DNA of 64,000 nucleotides from Flavobacteriales bacterium 33_180_T64 (GCA_002162685.1 MAAQ01000020.1:310001-374000), one strand, 5' to 3'. Positions 52,444-60,681 are shown, numbered from the stretch's first letter. Notes: generated by a model from the letters alone, not told the origin. Made by a program: numbers and translations.

Positions 52444-52722
52444 ATGACCCTAGAAATCACACACGCAAATAATTTTTTTAAAATTAAAGGAGCACTAGAT
52501 AGATATAATATTCATGTGTTTAAAAAACGATTTAGAAATGTCTTCGATAAGACTAATTTGATCACAGTTAACATTGAAAATTTAACAAGTATTGATCGTT
52601 ATGGTGTATGTGCTATTGCGCAATTACACAATGAAGCATTAGTTAGAAACAAGCGCTTATCTATTATAGGAATGGAGCAAAGCAGCCTGTCAAATAATTT
52701 TAATTCTGATGAAGCAGCTTAA
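52444..52722 (+). CDS. STAS-domain protein, Tyr at the phospho position
   Basis: A 92-residue single STAS domain (MTLEITHANNFFKIKGALDRYNIHVFKKRF), paralogous to the two at 28.7-29.3 kb. The loop is SIDRYGVCAIAQL, so the residue before Gly is Tyr. It shares the P8 repeat-type promoter, linking it to the polysaccharide locus 15 kb away. Its stop codon directly abuts that of the convergent SnoaL-like gene. Confidence 0.85.
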   Translation: MTLEITHANNFFKIKGALDRYNIHVFKKRFRNVFDKTNLITVNIENLTSIDRYGVCAIAQLHNEALVRNKRLSIIGMEQSSLSNNFNSDEAA

Positions 52723-53184
52723 TTAACAGGACATATCGGCAACAATTTTCCATTCGCCTTCAATCTTTTTAAAAATAATCATAAACACACCACTAGCATC
52801 CCCAATTGGTCGTGATAAATGATATTCGCCCATAACCCAATAATTATCATTTTCAATTTTAGAAATGTCATTAATAACAAAACGTAATGTACCACTTTCT
52901 GCAGGTGTTGGATATCCTTTTTTATAATTTGCTAAGGTGTTATTCCAACCTTGAGTAAGCCCGTTACTACCATAAAATTTTAAAGAATTACTATTCCAAT
53001 ATCCAGCCATAAACCCTTCAAGGTCATGATTGTTCCATGCTGTTTCTTGAGCAGACATAACTTCTTTTATCTTTGCAATAGCGACTTCAGTATTATCTTC
53101 TGAAATCATTGTATTAGTGACGTCTTTTGTTTCTTTTTGGCAGGAAATTAAAAGGATGACCAAAAAATAATAAGCATATTTCAT
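52723..53184 (-). CDS. SnoaL/DUF4440-like (NTF2 fold) lipoprotein
   Basis: A 153-residue lipoprotein (VILLISC). The NTF2-like fold is visible: IKEVMSAQETAWNNHDLEGFMAGYWNS, a central WNNTLANYKKGYP, and ending FMIIFKKIEGEWKIVADMS. Such domains bind small ligands or pair with enzymes; no catalytic residues can be assigned. Confidence 0.85.
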   Translation of the reverse strand: MKYAYYFLVILLISCQKETKDVTNTMISEDNTEVAIAKIKEVMSAQETAWNNHDLEGFMAGYWNSNSLKFYGSNGLTQGWNNTLANYKKGYPTPAESGTLRFVINDISKIENDNYWVMGEYHLSRPIGDASGVFMIIFKKIEGEWKIVADMSC

Positions 53185-53217
53185 AGGAGTATATTTAGAA
53201 TCTAAATATACTCAAAA

Positions 53218-54318
53218 TTATAAAGCATTTTTTTGATGTTTGAAGAACGCATCTGCCTGAAGCTGCATCAACTCACGAGCTTTTTTTCGTTTATATGCAT
53301 ACAATTCATCTTCTTCTGCAATATCATTATAAATTCTATTATTAAGTGCTTGGTCTGTTTGAAATAAGATTTTACGCTCGTTCACTTTTTGTTCTACCCA
53401 TGTTTTAACTGCTGATTCTGCATCTTCTAATTTGTAATCGTATTCTCCTTTTGGAGATAATAATTTAGCAAAAATAGGAGAGGTTTCAACTGCTAAAAAT
53501 AAAAGCAGAATAAACAAAGATGGAAGCCAAGGTAATTCGCCAAGAGCATTTACTCGAGCCATTAATCCATCAAATCCATCGATAATTGGTTGTGTTGAAG
53601 TTACCTGCGTGTCATAATCGGTTTTTAACTGTGCTATTTGAGCTTCAGTAGCTTTAATTTTAGCTTTATTATCTGTTTTTAATTGCTGTAGTTCGGCAAG
53701 AGCGGCATCATGTTTTTCGCGCTTTTCTTTATATACAGGACCTTTTCCTAATAATTGTGTTCCTGCTGTACCTTCTGCTTCAGAAATATATACACTATAT
53801 AACGCATTAACTTCAGTTTCTTTGGTTGTTATTTGGGATTGAAGTGTACTAATATCAGCTTCAAGAGCTTCAACGTTAGGTGTAAATTGTTGCGCAATTT
53901 GAGTTTGATTGGCTAAGGTTAAATCGTTTTTTTGTTCTAGAAGTACTTGATTAATTTCTTTTTCAAAGATTTTGAGTTCTAAAGGTTTTGAAATAACTAT
54001 AGCAATAATCACTGCTAGAATTAACCGTGGAGCTGCTTGGATAATTTCGTCTATAATATTGTTCCTTTTTTTAATTGTTGATACAATAAAACGATCGAGA
54101 TTAAAAATCAATAATCCCCAAACAAGACCAAAGCCTATCGCTGTATACGCATTATCAAAAACAGTATAAAGTGCATAACTACATGCAATGAATGCCATTA
54201 CGGCGGTAAAGAATACAGTGGCTCCAATACCTGCAAATTTATTTTGTTCGCCTATAGAGCAATTATCGAGAATATCTGTATCTGATCCAGAACAGATGAT
54301 GAAGAATTTTTTTAACAT
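53218..54318 (-). CDS. DUF4407 membrane protein
   Basis: A 366-residue protein. Near the start lies the family motif CSGSDTDILDNCSIGEQNKFAGIGATVFFTAVMAF, with further helices (about 30-52, 62-78, 92-110), a long coiled-coil periplasmic or cytoplasmic region (about 125-250; ANQTQIAQQFTPNVEALEADISTLQ), a last helix (about 265-282, LPSLFILLLFLAVETSP) and a charged helical tail. The family is widespread in Bacteroidota and Actinobacteria; function unknown. Confidence 0.88.
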   Translation of the reverse strand: MLKKFFIICSGSDTDILDNCSIGEQNKFAGIGATVFFTAVMAFIACSYALYTVFDNAYTAIGFGLVWGLLIFNLDRFIVSTIKKRNNIIDEIIQAAPRLILAVIIAIVISKPLELKIFEKEINQVLLEQKNDLTLANQTQIAQQFTPNVEALEADISTLQSQITTKETEVNALYSVYISEAEGTAGTQLLGKGPVYKEKREKHDAALAELQQLKTDNKAKIKATEAQIAQLKTDYDTQVTSTQPIIDGFDGLMARVNALGELPWLPSLFILLLFLAVETSPIFAKLLSPKGEYDYKLEDAESAVKTWVEQKVNERKILFQTDQALNNRIYNDIAEEDELYAYKRKKARELMQLQADAFFKHQKNAL

Positions 54319-54377
54319 GATGATTTGATTTTGATTGATTGTCTATTAGAACGCAAAAACCATCAATTTGTTACATG

Positions 54378-54403
54378 AAAAGCCTCGAAAATTTCGAGGC
54401 TTT
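54378..54403 (-). terminator. Intrinsic terminator of the second BlaI/M56 operon
   Basis: AAAGCCTCGAAA (54379-54390) pairs with TTTCGAGGCTTT (54392-54403) around one base. Read leftward it is followed by TTTTC, just after the stop of the M56 gene. Confidence 0.7.
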
Positions 54404-54412
54404 AATTAAATT

Positions 54413-56659
54413 TTAAATTCTAATCGGTTCTTTGGAAAGTTTAACAATTGGTTTTTTAGATTCTATATTAATAATCTGAATATTTAATTCTGTATTATTA
54501 TCTGTTAGCTCAATAGCCTTTTTGCCAGAGATTTCTTTTCCTTGATAATAAAATACAGCGCCTTTATTTGCTAATTGTAGTGTTGTAGGAATGTCTTTTG
54601 GATTGGAGTCATCATTTTTAAATTCACTGACCACTTTGTCATTATGGTAAACTTTAGTTATATGACTTTCAGGAATTACATTAGATGCATTGGTTTGTTC
54701 TCCGGGTCTAAGTTCATTTCCTTTTTTGTCTGTTACAACACCATATCTATTATAATATGTTGTTTTATCATCTATAACAGTATAATACAATTTTTTGTTG
54801 TTTGCAGTTATAAAACCTGTTTTAAGTTTGCCCTGTTTTTTATCGTAATTACCAATGGTTTTTTGATGTTTCGTTTTCTTTTTTGGATTAGATTCTTTGA
54901 TCCTAATGGGCTCTTTGGAAATTATCACCTGTGGATTCTTTGAATTATAGTGCCTCGCATCAATGTTAAGGTCTTTATTGTTCTTTACTAATAAAATGGC
55001 TTTGTCTGATGATATTTCTTTCCCTTTATAAATAAATTTTGCCTTTTTTTTTGCCATATCAATTACAACATCTAATGTTGATTTAGGAGGCAAAACTTCT
55101 TTAACTTCTCTGATTTTTACAGAAACAGCTTTTGTTTTAGAGACGCTTTTAGCATGTTTTTTCTTATAATCATCTATTGTTTTTTGATACTTTTTTCTTT
55201 GTTCTGGAGTCGCATTTTTAGGAATTGGAGGCGGTGGTGGAGGCATTTTTTTTGTGACTTCTCCGTTTTTTATTTTATAACGTTTATAATACTCATCTAT
55301 AATCTTCTTATACTGTTTTTTTTGCTCTATAGTTGCATTAGTAGGTATTGGAGGCGGTGGAGGTGGTGGCATAACCTTTTCTACTTCTATCACTTTTGGC
55401 GCAGGAGGAGGCATTACTTTTACTACTTCTATTACTTTAGGTGTAGGAGGAGGAGGAGGAGGAGGAGGAGGAAATTTAGGAAAAGGCTCCGCATTTTTTT
55501 TCTGTTCAGTACTCATAAGGTTGTATAAATACTTAAGGCGCTTTAAATCTTTAAGTTTTATAATACGTTGTTTTTCTGGTTGCTTGTTAAACCGTCTAAC
55601 AAAATTATTGTATTCTGCTAATTGCTCAGGAGTTGCTTTTTGTTGAGCGTTTGTAGTTTCAAGTTCTTTTTCATTTTCGAGCGGTTCAGGTAGATCTTGA
55701 TTTGAATTTTTAATTTCTGTTTTTGTTAAACCAATTTCAGAAGGTTCTGGAGAAGGTTCCATCGCTGTTTCTTGTTTAGGTTCAGCATGTTCTATGACAA
55801 CTTGTTTTCGATCGGTAAAACTATATAGCATTATAGCTAATACTGGTAGAAGCAAGATGCTACGTAACCAAATTGATGTTTTTGATGTTTTTGTTTTCAT
55901 AACTGTAAATCGTTTTTTGATAGATGAATAATTAATGGCATTTGCCAAATGTTGATGAGAAGCTTTTGATGAGAAAGCCAATAATAAGGTTTGGTATGTC
56001 GCAGGTTGGATTCCACTATTTAAAACAGCACGATCTGCTAAGAATTCATGGTTGAGTCTGACTTCTTTTTTTATTAAGTATAAAAGTGGATTAAACCAGA
56101 ATACAATATGAAAAAGTTCTAAAAGAATGACATCTATGCTGTGCTTTTGTTTGGCATGTGTTTGTTCATGAAGTAGGATCTCTTTTGGGATTTCTTCATT
56201 TTCAAATTTGTATTTATTTAAAAAGATGTAACTGAAAAATGTGTGAGGAATTGCTAAATTATTAACCAAGACATTAATAAAACGTTCAGATTTATGTTTT
56301 GGGTTGTTCTTAATTCTATAAACGATTTGGTATAGATTTCGGCAAAATTTAAGGATACAAATTAAAACACCTAATCCATAAATGCACCATAAAGCTAATG
56401 GTAAGTAATCTATTGCTCTTATTTGTGGAGCTGCTTCTGTAGTATTAGTAGTTGTAACTGATTCAAAAGGGTTAAAATTTGTGACTACAGGCTCCATATA
56501 CTCTACAAAAGTTATTGAGGGTATTATTAAGGCTATTGCTAGAGCACTTAAAAGATAAAATCGTTTAAAGTTATGGATGCTTGATTTTTCTAAAAACAGT
56601 TTGTAAAACACCATAAATACGGCGAGACATGCACTAAATTTTATGAGATAAATTAACAT
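54413..56659 (-). CDS. M56 (BlaR1-like) metallopeptidase with proline-rich modular extension
   Basis: A 748-residue protein. M56 membrane domain at 1-282: helices near 3-20, 35-52 and 85-104, zinc motif HEQTH at 164-168, HEFLAD at 204-209 and a last helix about 263-280. The extension has Pro tracts (397-405, 431-437, 473-478), repeats of form ATPEQ-x5-Y-x3-I-x-x-Y (about 343, 441 and 483) and two copies of a 50-residue domain, (K/G)AxFxYxGKEISxxKAI...LSKEPIRI, at about 539-587 and 699-748. The extension is unrelated to that of the M56 protein at 921, so the two sensors likely read different signals. It follows BlaI by 2 bp. Confidence 0.88.
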   Translation of the reverse strand: MLIYLIKFSACLAVFMVFYKLFLEKSSIHNFKRFYLLSALAIALIIPSITFVEYMEPVVTNFNPFESVTTTNTTEAAPQIRAIDYLPLALWCIYGLGVLICILKFCRNLYQIVYRIKNNPKHKSERFINVLVNNLAIPHTFFSYIFLNKYKFENEEIPKEILLHEQTHAKQKHSIDVILLELFHIVFWFNPLLYLIKKEVRLNHEFLADRAVLNSGIQPATYQTLLLAFSSKASHQHLANAINYSSIKKRFTVMKTKTSKTSIWLRSILLLPVLAIMLYSFTDRKQVVIEHAEPKQETAMEPSPEPSEIGLTKTEIKNSNQDLPEPLENEKELETTNAQQKATPEQLAEYNNFVRRFNKQPEKQRIIKLKDLKRLKYLYNLMSTEQKKNAEPFPKFPPPPPPPPPTPKVIEVVKVMPPPAPKVIEVEKVMPPPPPPPIPTNATIEQKKQYKKIIDEYYKRYKIKNGEVTKKMPPPPPPIPKNATPEQRKKYQKTIDDYKKKHAKSVSKTKAVSVKIREVKEVLPPKSTLDVVIDMAKKKAKFIYKGKEISSDKAILLVKNNKDLNIDARHYNSKNPQVIISKEPIRIKESNPKKKTKHQKTIGNYDKKQGKLKTGFITANNKKLYYTVIDDKTTYYNRYGVVTDKKGNELRPGEQTNASNVIPESHITKVYHNDKVVSEFKNDDSNPKDIPTTLQLANKGAVFYYQGKEISGKKAIELTDNNTELNIQIINIESKKPIVKLSKEPIRI

Positions 56660-56661
56660 AC

Positions 56662-57027
56662 TTATTTGTTTTTAATTTCGTTGTCTATCAACGCTTTTAA
56701 ATCTTCTAATTCTTCTTTTGACAAATCAGTTTCTTTAGTAAAAAAAGAAGCAAATTGAGATGCACTATCATTAAAAAAGGTTTTGATAAGCGTATTTACA
56801 TGTTTTGAGAAATAGTCTTTCTTTTTAACTAAGGGATAATATTCTCGTGATTTACCATAGAGCTTATATGCAACAAAACCTTTGTTTATCATACGCTTTA
56901 AAAGTGTTGCAACTGTGGTTGTTGCGGGTTTTGGTTCTGGATAAGATTCTAATAAATCTTTCATGAAAGCTGTATCCAATTTCCAAAGATATTGCATGAG
57001 TTGCTCTTCTGTTTTTGATAATTGCAT
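56662..57027 (-). CDS. BlaI/MecI/CopY family transcriptional repressor (second copy)
   Basis: A 121-residue winged-helix protein (LSKTEEQLMQYLWKLD, PATTTVATLLKRMINKGFVAYK) paralogous to the one at 557. The C-terminal half differs enough for separate dimerisation. It begins the BlaI-M56 operon. Just upstream, a classic MecI/BlaI-type dyad CTACAAATGTAG overlaps the -7 box, which indicates autorepression. Confidence 0.92.
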   Translation of the reverse strand: MQLSKTEEQLMQYLWKLDTAFMKDLLESYPEPKPATTTVATLLKRMINKGFVAYKLYGKSREYYPLVKKKDYFSKHVNTLIKTFFNDSASQFASFFTKETDLSKEELEDLKALIDNEIKNK

Positions 57028-57051
57028 TGCTCTACGTTTTTAGAATTAACT

Positions 57052-57085
57052 CTACAAATGTAGAATAAAAAAGTTAATATACAAA
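57052..57085 (-). promoter_or_regulatory. Promoter with embedded BlaI/MecI-type operator
   Basis: Read leftward: TTTG (complement of 57082-57085), 19 bp, then the -7 box TACATTTG (complement of 57055-57062). The -7 box lies inside the perfect dyad CTACAAATGTAG (57052-57063), which matches the TACA/TGTA operators known for staphylococcal BlaI and MecI. A bound dimer would block the promoter. The dyad differs from the AACTAAAwwTTTAGTT type at 470-503. Confidence 0.78.
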
Positions 57086-57116
57086 TAACAGCAGTATATA
57101 TTTTGTCAAAATGAGC

Positions 57117-57124
57117 TATATTTG
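57117..57124 (+). promoter_or_regulatory. -7 box of the M28 peptidase gene
   Basis: TATATTTG matches the Bacteroidota consensus 28 bp upstream of the ATG at 57152. A -33 box at the ideal spacing is not clear. Confidence 0.5.
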
Positions 57125-57151
57125 ATGAAAATTACTTGAAAAAAGCCCGCA

Positions 57152-58543
57152 ATGAAAAGAATTAATACGACTTTAATCTGTATTCTGTTTTGTTCCATAT
57201 TTTCTTATGGACAAGATGTTCAGGATATTATAAATCAGGTTAATATGTCTCGACTATCTCAAACTATTAATGAATTTACTGGAGAAATATCTACAACAGT
57301 TGATGGTAATACAGTAACTATTTTAAATAGGCAACAAGCTAATAATGATTTGGCTGGTGATTATCTTGTTGAACAATTTGAGGCTTTAAATAATATTACT
57401 ATTACAGACCAGTCATTTAATACCAATGGACGAAATATTATTGCTACACAGCTGGGTAAGACAACTCCAAATAATATCTATATTGTTTGTGCTCATTATG
57501 ATACAGTTGCTGATTATTGTGCTGATGATAATGCTACTGGTACTGTAGCTGTATTGGAAGTTGCAAGAATATTATCTAAACAATGCTTAGATAATACAAT
57601 TATATATGCGCTTTGGGATGAAGAAGAAATTGGCCTGAGAGGTTCTCAGTATTATGCAGATTTAGCTGCCGTAAATGGAGATAATATCTTAGGCGTTTTA
57701 AATATGGATATGATAGGTTATGACGGAGATAGTCCTGGTCAAGCTGGGGATAATGAATTTGATATTGATTATAGAGACATTGCTGGTTCTGCAGCTATGA
57801 AAAATGACATCGTTTCTGTTCTAAACACATATACGTTTGATTTAAGTGTTATTGAAGTTAATCCAGGAACAACAGCCAGTGATCATGCAAGTTTTTGGTT
57901 TGCAGGAAATGGTTCAAGTGATGCTATTTCGGCTGTTTTAGTTGGAGAATCATGGGAGACTAATGATCAAACACCGTACTACCATTCTTCTGCAGATCGT
58001 GCAGCAACTTTAGATTTGCAGTATTACAATGAAATGGTAAAATTAGTTACAGGCTATATGGCTACTGCTGGAAGTCTTGTAGCGGTTGATAATACGATTA
58101 CACAAAATGTTACCGTATTAACATCTAATCAATCTTCGGGGTTATACCAATGGTATAATTGCGATACAGATATGCTTATTTCAGGAGCTATAAATCAAAG
58201 TTATGCGCCTCCATCTAATGGAAATTATGCAGTAGAAGTAACTGTTGGTGGTTGTACAGAACGTAGTGACTGTAAGTTTTTTGGATCTTTAAATGTAGAA
58301 TCATTTTTAGAAAATGAAATCAATGTATTTCCTAATCCTGTTCGTACCGATTTAAATATTGAAGCAATAGGATTTCAAGGTTTAGAGATAAAGCTTTATG
58401 ATTTGTCTGGAAAACTAATATTAGCGACCAATTCTTCGGAAGCGTTAACCACATTAAATGTGAAAAATATACCTCAGGGGATTTACTTTTTGAATGTGAT
58501 GTCTTCTGAAAAGGCAGGAACGTATAAAATCGTAAAAGAGTAG
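57152..58543 (+). CDS. Secreted M28 family aminopeptidase with type IX sorting tail
   Basis: A 463-residue protein with signal peptide MKRINTTLICILFCSIFSYG. The M28 two-zinc site is complete: H115-Y-D117 in CAHYDT, DDNATG (125-130), E157-E159 in WDEEEIG, D185 in NMDMIG and H245 in SDHASFW. A small beta domain (about 305-380) and a type A sorting domain follow (about 383-463; EINVFPNPVRTDLNIE, IKLYDLSGKLI, IPQGIYFLNVM, YKIVKE). It should act outside the cell on oligopeptides. Confidence 0.92.
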   Translation: MKRINTTLICILFCSIFSYGQDVQDIINQVNMSRLSQTINEFTGEISTTVDGNTVTILNRQQANNDLAGDYLVEQFEALNNITITDQSFNTNGRNIIATQLGKTTPNNIYIVCAHYDTVADYCADDNATGTVAVLEVARILSKQCLDNTIIYALWDEEEIGLRGSQYYADLAAVNGDNILGVLNMDMIGYDGDSPGQAGDNEFDIDYRDIAGSAAMKNDIVSVLNTYTFDLSVIEVNPGTTASDHASFWFAGNGSSDAISAVLVGESWETNDQTPYYHSSADRAATLDLQYYNEMVKLVTGYMATAGSLVAVDNTITQNVTVLTSNQSSGLYQWYNCDTDMLISGAINQSYAPPSNGNYAVEVTVGGCTERSDCKFFGSLNVESFLENEINVFPNPVRTDLNIEAIGFQGLEIKLYDLSGKLILATNSSEALTTLNVKNIPQGIYFLNVMSSEKAGTYKIVKE

Positions 58544-58560
58544 CATAATAGTTTAATTGT

Positions 58561-58601
58561 AAAAGCCTCTAATTCGGTTATCTGAATTAGAGGCTTTTTT
58601 A
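58561..58601. terminator. Bidirectional terminator between M28 and M20 genes
   Basis: AAAAGCCTCTAATTC (58561-58575) pairs with GAATTAGAGGCTTTT (58584-58598); A-run on the left and T-run on the right serve both convergent genes. Confidence 0.85.
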
Positions 58602-58615
58602 TCTTTTTTACTGAA

Positions 58616-60013
58616 TTATTTATTGCTTAACTCTGTGAAATATTTATAAAATAGTGGGATTGTTTCAATACCTTTAAAGTAGTTCCAAACGCCAAAGTGT
58701 TCATTAGGTGAGTGAATAGCATCACTGTTTAGGCCAAAGCCCATTAAAATAGTTTTGCTTTTTAGTTCTTGTTCAAATAAAGCAACAATAGGAATACTTC
58801 CACCACTTCTTTGCGGAATAGGGTTTTTACCAAATGTATCATTATAGGCCTTTGAAGCAGCTTGATAACCAACGCTATCAGTTGGAGTTACATAACCTTG
58901 ACCACCATGGTGAGGTGTAACTTTAACTTTAACACCAGCAGGAGCAATACTTTCAAAATGTGTTTTAAATAAATTTGTAATGTCTTCCCAATCTTGATGA
59001 GGCACCAATCGCATTGATATTTTTGCAAACGCCTGACTTGCAATTACTGTTTTTGCACCTTCACCTATATAGCCTCCCCAAATTCCATTAACATCCAGAG
59101 CAGGTCTTATAGAATTTCGCTCGTTTGTAGAATAGCCTTTTTCACCATATACAGCATCAATATCTAAAGCCTTTTGATAGTCGTCTAATGAAAAAGGAGC
59201 TTTCGCCATTTCGGCTCTTTCTTCTTCGGAAAGTTCTTCAACCTTATCATAAAACCCAGGAATTGTAATATGATTGTTTTCATCATGTAAAGACGCAATC
59301 ATTTTGGTAAGAATAGTTATTGGATTAGCAACTGCACCACCATATAAGCCTGAATGCAAATCTCTATTTGGTCCGGTAACTTCAACTTCTACGTAACTCA
59401 AACCACGTAATCCAGTTGTAATTGATGGTACATCTTGAGCTATCATACCAGTATCTGAAATTAAGATCACATCATTCTTGAGTTTTTCTTGATGTGTTTG
59501 TACAAATTTAGAGAGATTAACACTGCCAACTTCTTCTTCACCTTCAATCATAAATTTTACATTACAAGGCAATTGGTTTGTTGATGTCATAAACTCCATT
59601 GCTTTTACATGCATATACATTTGGCCTTTATCATCACAAGCACCACGAGCAAAAATCGCACCTTCTGGATGAATGTCTGTTTTTTTAATTACAGGTTCGT
59701 ATGGAGGCGAATGCCATAATTCAACAGGATCTGCAGGCTGCACATCATAATGTCCATAGACTAAAACTGTTGGTAAATCGGGATCTATCATTTTTTCACC
59801 ATATACAATCGGGAAACCTTCAGTTTCACAAATTTCTACATGATCACATCCTGCTTTTTCAAGACTTGTCTTAATCACTTCTGCAGTCTTGATAACATCA
59901 TCTTTATATGCCGAATCTGCACTTACAGATGGTATTTTAAGTAAATCAATAAGTTCGTTTAAAAAACGGTCTTTATGTTGTTCAATATAGGATTGAATAT
60001 TTTGCATTTGCAT
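58616..60013 (-). CDS. M20 family dipeptidase
   Basis: A 465-residue enzyme. Metal-site motifs: LVYGHYDVQPA, ARGACDDKGQMYMH, MIEGEEEVGSVNL, DTGMI and a C-terminal HSPNEHFGV; the dimerisation-domain motif LHSGLYGGAVANP is also present. This corresponds to the cytosolic nonspecific dipeptidase/carnosinase-like branch. No signal peptide is seen, so it finishes digestion of imported peptides. The start may be the second ATG (residue 3). Confidence 0.92.
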   Translation of the reverse strand: MQMQNIQSYIEQHKDRFLNELIDLLKIPSVSADSAYKDDVIKTAEVIKTSLEKAGCDHVEICETEGFPIVYGEKMIDPDLPTVLVYGHYDVQPADPVELWHSPPYEPVIKKTDIHPEGAIFARGACDDKGQMYMHVKAMEFMTSTNQLPCNVKFMIEGEEEVGSVNLSKFVQTHQEKLKNDVILISDTGMIAQDVPSITTGLRGLSYVEVEVTGPNRDLHSGLYGGAVANPITILTKMIASLHDENNHITIPGFYDKVEELSEEERAEMAKAPFSLDDYQKALDIDAVYGEKGYSTNERNSIRPALDVNGIWGGYIGEGAKTVIASQAFAKISMRLVPHQDWEDITNLFKTHFESIAPAGVKVKVTPHHGGQGYVTPTDSVGYQAASKAYNDTFGKNPIPQRSGGSIPIVALFEQELKSKTILMGFGLNSDAIHSPNEHFGVWNYFKGIETIPLFYKYFTELSNK

Positions 60014-60074
60014 CTTTTTTTATGATTCTTTCAAAAGTACAAAAACAAGTGCTATTTTTTCCTAATTAAAGTTA

Positions 60075-60104
60075 TTTGAATATTCAAACTATTGTTTATA
60101 TTTG
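60075..60104 (+). promoter_or_regulatory. Promoter of the tRNA-Leu region
   Basis: TTTG (60075-60078), 18 bp, TATATTTG (60097-60104): a strong Bacteroidota promoter. The transcript would include the half tRNA at 60142 and the full tRNA at 60215. Confidence 0.75.
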
Positions 60105-60141
60105 CATCCCGTTTAATCCAATATTTATTTGGAGGGAAATT

Positions 60142-60180
60142 GCAGGCGTGGTGGAATTGGTAGACACGCTAGACTTAGGA
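60142..60180 (+). pseudogene. 5' half of a tRNA-Leu, cut at the 3' edge of the anticodon loop
   Basis: Bases 60142-60180 match the first half of the complete tRNA-Leu at 60215 with a handful of substitutions: acceptor strand GCAGGCG, D-arm GTGGAATTGGTAGACAC, and anticodon arm ending CTTAGGA. After the anticodon loop homology stops and unrelated AT-rich sequence follows. The 3' half (variable arm, T-arm, acceptor complement) is missing, so it cannot form a normal tRNA. The breakpoint resembles tyrosine recombinase crossover sites within anticodon loops. Confidence 0.75.
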
Positions 60181-60214
60181 CATAGCGAAATAAAAAACGT
60201 TAAAATATTGAAAT

Positions 60215-60296
60215 GCGGGTGTGGTGGAATTGGTAGACACGTTAGATTTAGGATCTAATGCCTTACGGTGTGGGAGTTCGAGTCTCCCCACCCGTA
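60215..60296 (+). tRNA. tRNA-Leu, anticodon TAG
   Basis: Complete cloverleaf: acceptor GCGGGTG / CACCCGT (first pair G-T), D-arm with GGTAGAC, anticodon stem TTAGA / TCTAA with loop TTTAGGA (anticodon TAG, reading CTA), long class II variable arm TGCCTTACGGTGT, T-arm GGGAG-TTCGAGT-CTCCC and discriminator A. CCA is not encoded. A terminator follows at once. Confidence 0.95.
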
Positions 60297-60297
60297 C

Positions 60298-60327
60298 AAA
60301 AGCCGAAGATTTCTCTTCGGCTTTTTT
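60298..60327 (+). terminator. Terminator of tRNA-Leu
   Basis: AAAAGCCGAAGA (60298-60309), loop TTTC, TCTTCGGCTTTT (60314-60325) and further T. Confidence 0.88.
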
Positions 60328-60355
60328 CATTTAAAATTCAGTTGAAAATAAACTC

Positions 60356-60377
60356 AGGTACAACATAGGTACAACAT
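60356..60377. repeat. Tandem 11-bp direct repeat next to tRNA-Leu
   Basis: AGGTACAACAT occurs twice back to back (60356-60366, 60367-60377). Short direct repeats beside a tRNA are typical of integrase arm-binding sites at element ends; this is inference. Confidence 0.6.
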
Positions 60378-60531
60378 TTTAGTATTTTGAAGACAACATT
60401 TGTATTAATATCAAATGTTTCTACTTGGTTTTAATCCTTATGAATTTACTATCAAAATAATAAATTTTGGGTAAATCACAACCTTACTTCTTTGTAAGGG
60501 GAGTTTATTATCATACAATATAACCGCAATA

Positions 60532-60681
60532 TAAACTCGTAAAATACTTCCATCAAAAGACTACGGCATAAAGCCATCGCTCTTTCCCTTGCTTATTTAT
60601 TCCGTTTCCTTTTGAGCCAAGATTTTATCTTCCGTTTGGGTTCTGCTTAAATATTGTTTAATCTAAAATTTAAGTATTATG
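60532..60681 (+). repeat. Duplicated 150-bp leader, copy 1 (before the ParB-like gene)
   Basis: Nearly identical to 62595-62743, both ending in an ATG. Shared blocks include TAAACTCGTAAAATAC, ATCAAAAGACTACGGCATAA and TATTCCGTTTCCTTTTGAG. A stem TTTGAGC / GCTTAAA encloses a CCGTTTGGG block; in copy 2 the partner is GCTCAAA, so a G-T pair becomes G-C. Probably a promoter plus RNA or protein-binding leader. Confidence 0.8.

Larger units (their letters stand above)
60297..60678. other. Non-coding left margin of a putative integrated element
   Basis: It contains the tRNA terminator, a tandem 11-bp repeat (60356-60377), and the first copy of a 150-bp leader (60532-60681). No reading frame of note. 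The change from chromosomal genes to ParB-like and unknown genes with duplicated leaders occurs here. Confidence 0.6.

Noticed and set aside
54644-54943. A 99-codon rightward frame
   Set aside because: Antisense to the same M56 gene, with Cys/Ile/Phe-rich composition typical of shadow frames.
55154-55528. A 124-codon rightward frame rich in Arg, Trp and Phe
   Set aside because: It is the antisense of the proline-tract coding region of the M56 gene; the composition mirrors CCN codons and there is no start context.
60142-60214. A second functional tRNA-Leu
   Set aside because: No T-arm or acceptor complement follows the anticodon loop before the full tRNA begins.
60076-60258. A 60-codon frame across the tRNA region
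   Set aside because: It spans the tRNA promoter, the half tRNA and the tRNA-Leu; the residues come from tRNA sequence.
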